Shown here: positions 61,079 through 64,000 of the stretch, piece after piece | Position numbering within the stretch: the stretch's first letter is position 1 | Layout: each line of letters opens with the position of its first letter | Source of the DNA: Azoarcus sp. KH32C | Lineage (GTDB): Bacteria > Pseudomonadota > Gammaproteobacteria > Burkholderiales > Rhodocyclaceae | DNA: 64,000 nucleotides | Direction of reading: 5' to 3' | NCBI RefSeq assembly: GCF_000349945.1 | Contig: NC_020516.1 | Location: 3,348,001 to 3,412,000 of the forward strand | Notes under the pieces: generated by a model | Told to the model about the DNA's origin: nothing | The model's database searches: none | The model's input: the letters and a program-made list of their open reading frames with translations, nothing else | Program-made: the position numbers and the translations under genes

Positions 61079-61141
61079 CATAACAAAACGGGGCCCACCC
61101 CGTCGCTCGACCGATGGCAGTCACCACAACAGGAGAGAGCC

Positions 61142-61951
61142 ATGTCGGAACAACTCGACAGCGAGGCGGCGACGGATGAACCGGTCTTTCCAACGATCCG
61201 CGAAGTGGACGCAATGGCGCCGCTGCGATGGATGCGCCAGGGAATCGGCGACTTCAAGGCCTGCCCCCTGCCAAGCCTGTTCTACGGTTTCTGCTTTGCC
61301 GCGATGGGCCTGCTCGTGACGGCCGTATTCGAGCACGCCTACGAGTACACGGCGGCGCTGACCTCCGGCTTCCTGCTGCTCGGCCCCTTCCTGGCGATGG
61401 GCCTGTACGAAATCAGCCGGAGGCGCGAAGAGGGTCAGCAGTGCGCCTTGAGTCCGACACTCACCGTGTGGACACGCAACGCCGGCAACATCGGCATCTT
61501 CGCCGTCGTCCTCGGCATCGTGTTTCTCGTCTGGGCGCGTGCGTCGCTCGTGGTCTTCGCGCTGTTCTACACCAACGAGATGCCGAACCTGTCCGGCTTC
61601 CTGACGGAGGTCCTGGCGATGGAAAACATCGAATTCCTGCTCGTGTACTTTGGCGTCGGCCTGCTGTTCGCGACGATCGTATTCGCCGCCAGCGTGATCT
61701 CCGTGCCGTTGATGCTCGACCGGGATCAGGACGCCATCTCGTCGATGCTCGCCAGCGTCGGCGCCTTGGCGCGCAATCCTGCGGCGATGGCGATCTGGGC
61801 CGCTTTGATCGTCACGCTCACCCTGCTCGGCTTTGCGAGCTTCCACCTCGGGCTGGTGGTCCTGATGCCGATCGTCGGCCATGCCACTTGGCATGCATAC
61901 CGCGACCTCGTCGCCCCGGTGGACTCCCCGCCCGCCTCCGCCCCCGTCTGA
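61142..61951 (+). CDS. DUF2189 membrane protein
   Basis: A 269-residue membrane protein with about six transmembrane helices and the DUF2189 features PLRWMRQGIGDFKACPLPSLFYG and LLGPFLAMGLYEISRR. Family function is unknown. GGAGAG precedes the start. It is followed 12 bases later by an HDOD gene. Confidence 0.88.
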   Translation: MSEQLDSEAATDEPVFPTIREVDAMAPLRWMRQGIGDFKACPLPSLFYGFCFAAMGLLVTAVFEHAYEYTAALTSGFLLLGPFLAMGLYEISRRREEGQQCALSPTLTVWTRNAGNIGIFAVVLGIVFLVWARASLVVFALFYTNEMPNLSGFLTEVLAMENIEFLLVYFGVGLLFATIVFAASVISVPLMLDRDQDAISSMLASVGALARNPAAMAIWAALIVTLTLLGFASFHLGLVVLMPIVGHATWHAYRDLVAPVDSPPASAPV

Positions 61952-61963
61952 AGCCGCCCCGCC

Positions 61964-62833
61964 ATGCACTCCGCAGCCGAACTTGTCACGACTGTCGCAT
62001 CCCTCGCCCCCCTGCCCACCGTTTATGTCCAGGTCAGGGACGAGATGGACAAACCGGCTGGATCATGTGCCGCGATCGCCCACGCGATCAGCGCAGATCC
62101 AGCCCTGACGGCGGGCCTGCTCCGTCTCGTCAATAGCGCGTTCTACGGCTATGGCGGAAAGATCGAAACGATCACCCGCGCGGTAACCATTCTCGGGATG
62201 CAGCAGGTCCACGACCTCGTACTGGCCATATCCGTCAGCGCGGCTTTCTCGGCCCTCAAGCCGCAGCGCTTCGATATGCCTGCCTTCTGGCGCAGCAGCG
62301 TCATGCGCGGCCTCGCCGCGCGCGAAATCGGTCGCAGCCACGGGATTCTGGGTGCCGAGCGCCTGTTCGTGATCGCGCTGCTGGCCGACATCGGCCATCT
62401 CGTCATGCACCAGTCCGTCCCGGAATTGACCCACGAGGCAGCGGATGCGTCGAAGCGCAACGCAGAACCGCTCCACGAGGCGGAACGCCGAATCGTGGGC
62501 TGCGACTACGTGGAGGTCGGCGCGACGCTGATGTCGCACTGGAAACTGCCGTCCTGCTTCGCGAAGATCATCGGCGCGCAACTCGTCCCCCGCCTCGCTG
62601 CGGAGAGCGCCTATGAGGCGGCGATCGTACACCTCGCAACGCGTATCGCAGAAGCCGATCAGAACAACGAATCCAGCACCTCGGCCGCCGAACGTGTCTC
62701 GCCCGTTATCTGGACGACCCTCGACATGCAGCCCCCCAGCTTCCGCAACATCCGTGAGTGCGCCGAACTCGACCTTGCCAATTACGTAACGCTACTCATC
62801 CCGGACGCCGGCAGAACGCATCACGGTCACTGA
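61964..62833 (+). CDS. HDOD-domain signalling protein
   Basis: A 289-residue HDOD protein (domain about 10-210: LPTVYVQVRDEMDK, ISADPALTAGLLRLVNSAFYG, ITRAVTILGMQQVHDLVLAI). Like the HDOD gene at 57733 it probably serves signal transduction without catalysis. It ends in a seven-base tail-to-tail overlap with hoxW. The start follows the DUF2189 stop closely. Confidence 0.9.
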   Translation: MHSAAELVTTVASLAPLPTVYVQVRDEMDKPAGSCAAIAHAISADPALTAGLLRLVNSAFYGYGGKIETITRAVTILGMQQVHDLVLAISVSAAFSALKPQRFDMPAFWRSSVMRGLAAREIGRSHGILGAERLFVIALLADIGHLVMHQSVPELTHEAADASKRNAEPLHEAERRIVGCDYVEVGATLMSHWKLPSCFAKIIGAQLVPRLAAESAYEAAIVHLATRIAEADQNNESSTSAAERVSPVIWTTLDMQPPSFRNIRECAELDLANYVTLLIPDAGRTHHGH

Positions 62834-63315
62834 AGGGACAGACCGCGGGCGATAGCGCGCCAACGATTCACGTCCAGCTCACCGAGCAGGTCGCGAACAA
62901 AGGCCAGCGCGTCTTCGATGTCGCTGCGCGCCCGCTCGGACAGTCCTTCTCCGAGTTCGAAGGATTGGGCCCTGATGCCCAACACGAAGGCCGGAGGCGG
63001 CCTCGCATCCAGCCGGCGAGCCACCGCAAGGACCGCTTTCGGCTCCAGCGCATGCGAGAAAGTCGGACTCCTTCCGCTCGGAATTTCCTCGCGAAACGTG
63101 AAGGGCGCCTCGGAAATACAGCTTGCGTCGATGAACAAGGCGAGCTCTGCCCCCTCGAGTTCCAGCGCGTGCTCCACCTGCAGCTGAAAATCGACGATCA
63201 GCCTCGTTCCCTTCGGCAGGTAGGGCTCCATTCGCGACGCGAGCATCGGTCCCAGCGCGTCGTCGCCACGCGACTCGTTGCCGACGGCGAACACGACCAA
63301 CCGACGGTCAGTCAC
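62827..63315 (-). CDS. hoxW: NiFe hydrogenase maturation protease HoxW
   Basis: A 162-residue endopeptidase that trims the C-terminus of the hydrogenase large subunit after nickel insertion. The metal-binding pattern is present: GNESRGDDALGP near residue 13 and FIDASC in the middle. The GTG start overlaps the end of hoxH by eight bases, so the protease is coupled to its substrate. Hyp accessory genes are outside the window. Confidence 0.85.
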   Translation of the reverse strand: MTDRRLVVFAVGNESRGDDALGPMLASRMEPYLPKGTRLIVDFQLQVEHALELEGAELALFIDASCISEAPFTFREEIPSGRSPTFSHALEPKAVLAVARRLDARPPPAFVLGIRAQSFELGEGLSERARSDIEDALAFVRDLLGELDVNRWRAIARGLSLQ

Positions 63316-64000
63316 GCACGAGCCTGCCGGCGACGCTGCCATCGGCTTCGATCAATTCGAGTGCGAGCGGCATCTTCCCCAACGCGTGCGTCGCGCAGGA
63401 CAGACAGGGATCATAGGCCCGGATCGCCACTTCGATGTGGTTGAGCAAGCCTTCGGTCAGCTCGCGACCATCGAGGTAGCGACGCGCCACCTCACGCACT
63501 GCGGTGTTCATCGCCTGGTTGTTGTGGGTTGTCGAGACGATCAGGTTGCACATCGTCACCAGGTCATCGTCGCCCACCTCGTAGTGATGGATCAGCGTGC
63601 CGCGCGGAGCCTCGATGATGCCGATCCCTTCAAGCCGCCGCTCACCGCCCGCAAGCAGCGAACCGGCAAGGAGATCGCCGTCGTCGAGCAGATCCCGTAG
63701 GACCTCCGCCGCATGCAGCATCTCGATCATGCGCGCCCAATGATAGGCGAGCGTCGCGTGGACCGGGCTCCCGTTGCCGTGATCGATGAACTCGCGACGT
63801 TCGGCTTCGGCGAGCGGACTCGGAATGAAGTCGCAGTTCTGCACCCGCGCGAGCGGCCCGACCCGATACCAGCCATCGTCCGGACCGAGCTGCTGCAGGT
63901 AGGGGAACTTCATGTAGCTCCAGGGCTTGACCTGTTCGCGGATCACGCTGCGATACATGGCATCCGGAATGCCATCGAGAAGGATGTCGCCGTCTCCGTC
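63308..64000 (-). CDS. hoxH: NiFe hydrogenase large subunit, HoxH type, N-terminus outside the window
   Basis: The C-terminal 230 codons of a group 3-like hydrogenase large subunit; the frame is open to the window end. The nickel-binding C-terminal motif DPCLSCATH is present, followed by 25 residues (ALGKMPL... to the stop) that HoxW would remove after the His. The region APRGTLIHHYEV is also typical. The enzyme would exchange electrons between H2 and NAD(P). The rest of the hox operon lies upstream of this end. Confidence 0.88.
   Translation of the reverse strand, partial: DGDGDILLDGIPDAMYRSVIREQVKPWSYMKFPYLQQLGPDDGWYRVGPLARVQNCDFIPSPLAEAERREFIDHGNGSPVHATLAYHWARMIEMLHAAEVLRDLLDDGDLLAGSLLAGGERRLEGIGIIEAPRGTLIHHYEVGDDDLVTMCNLIVSTTHNNQAMNTAVREVARRYLDGRELTEGLLNHIEVAIRAYDPCLSCATHALGKMPLALELIEADGSVAGRLVRD

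Overview
This is a GC-rich, densely coded chromosome segment. Its gene content and protein likenesses point to a denitrifying aromatic-degrading betaproteobacterium of the Rhodocyclales (Aromatoleum / Azoarcus / Thauera type). The main pointers are a phenylpyruvate decarboxylase, a periplasmic quinohemoprotein amine dehydrogenase operon, a BktB-type thiolase and a Hox-type hydrogenase. No tRNA, rRNA, insertion sequence or CRISPR array was seen. Species assignment is inference.

Layout. 1-8.3 kb is housekeeping: a CAAX-type protease (cut by the window start), rsgA, a thiolase with a CobD/CbiB-family gene, a DODA-type dioxygenase, trxC and dtd. At 6.8-10.5 kb there is a phosphorelay block (HD-GYP response regulator, Hpt protein, convergent hybrid kinase). 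At 10.6-14 kb come an MliC-like lipoprotein and leuE, then an Lrp regulator divergent from phenylpyruvate decarboxylase. 14-17.3 kb is a heat-shock island: two Hsp20 genes behind a sigma-32-like promoter, divergent from cbpA-cbpM-M48 protease. At 17.3-28 kb are a NYN-domain protein, an FAD oxidoreductase, an ABC exporter, an MgtA-type ATPase, a YgjP-like protein, dbpA and a FliD-like orphan. 28.3-33.8 kb is an aspartate module: LysR regulator, aspA, dicarboxylate/amino-acid symporter and a double-domain Asp/Glu racemase. It is flanked by copies of a small RNA that carries anti-Shine-Dalgarno motifs.

35-52.8 kb on the minus strand is one apparent 14-gene operon. It is transcribed from DUF1329 and DUF1302 genes through an MMPL transporter, a YCF48-like protein, a TerB-like protein and an aldehyde dehydrogenase to qhpA-D-C-B, then qhpF-E, and ends in two U32-family genes. 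A divergent AraC-family gene sits at its head. The enzyme would oxidise primary amines in the periplasm to aldehydes, which the dehydrogenase turns into acids; for phenylethylamine this meets the phenylpyruvate decarboxylase route at phenylacetaldehyde. The two terminal U32 proteins carry cysteine patterns like those of UbiU and UbiV, the iron-sulfur proteins of oxygen-independent ubiquinone hydroxylation. They stand where known qhp clusters have the oxygen-dependent flavoprotein QhpG, which is absent here. I infer that they hydroxylate the cofactor tryptophan without oxygen. This is the strongest candidate for a new system in the window.

54-64 kb holds a chemoreceptor, an HD-GYP variant and two HDOD proteins, a MetY-type enzyme, an alpha/beta hydrolase, a DUF2189 membrane protein, and the hoxH (cut by the window end) and hoxW genes of a NiFe hydrogenase.

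The second main find is the small-RNA family: two near-identical copies (about 28.29 and 33.93 kb) and one diverged copy (34.18 kb). The first two share a promoter layout and a hairpin loop showing CCUCCUCC. All three end in a terminator stem whose base pairs covary.
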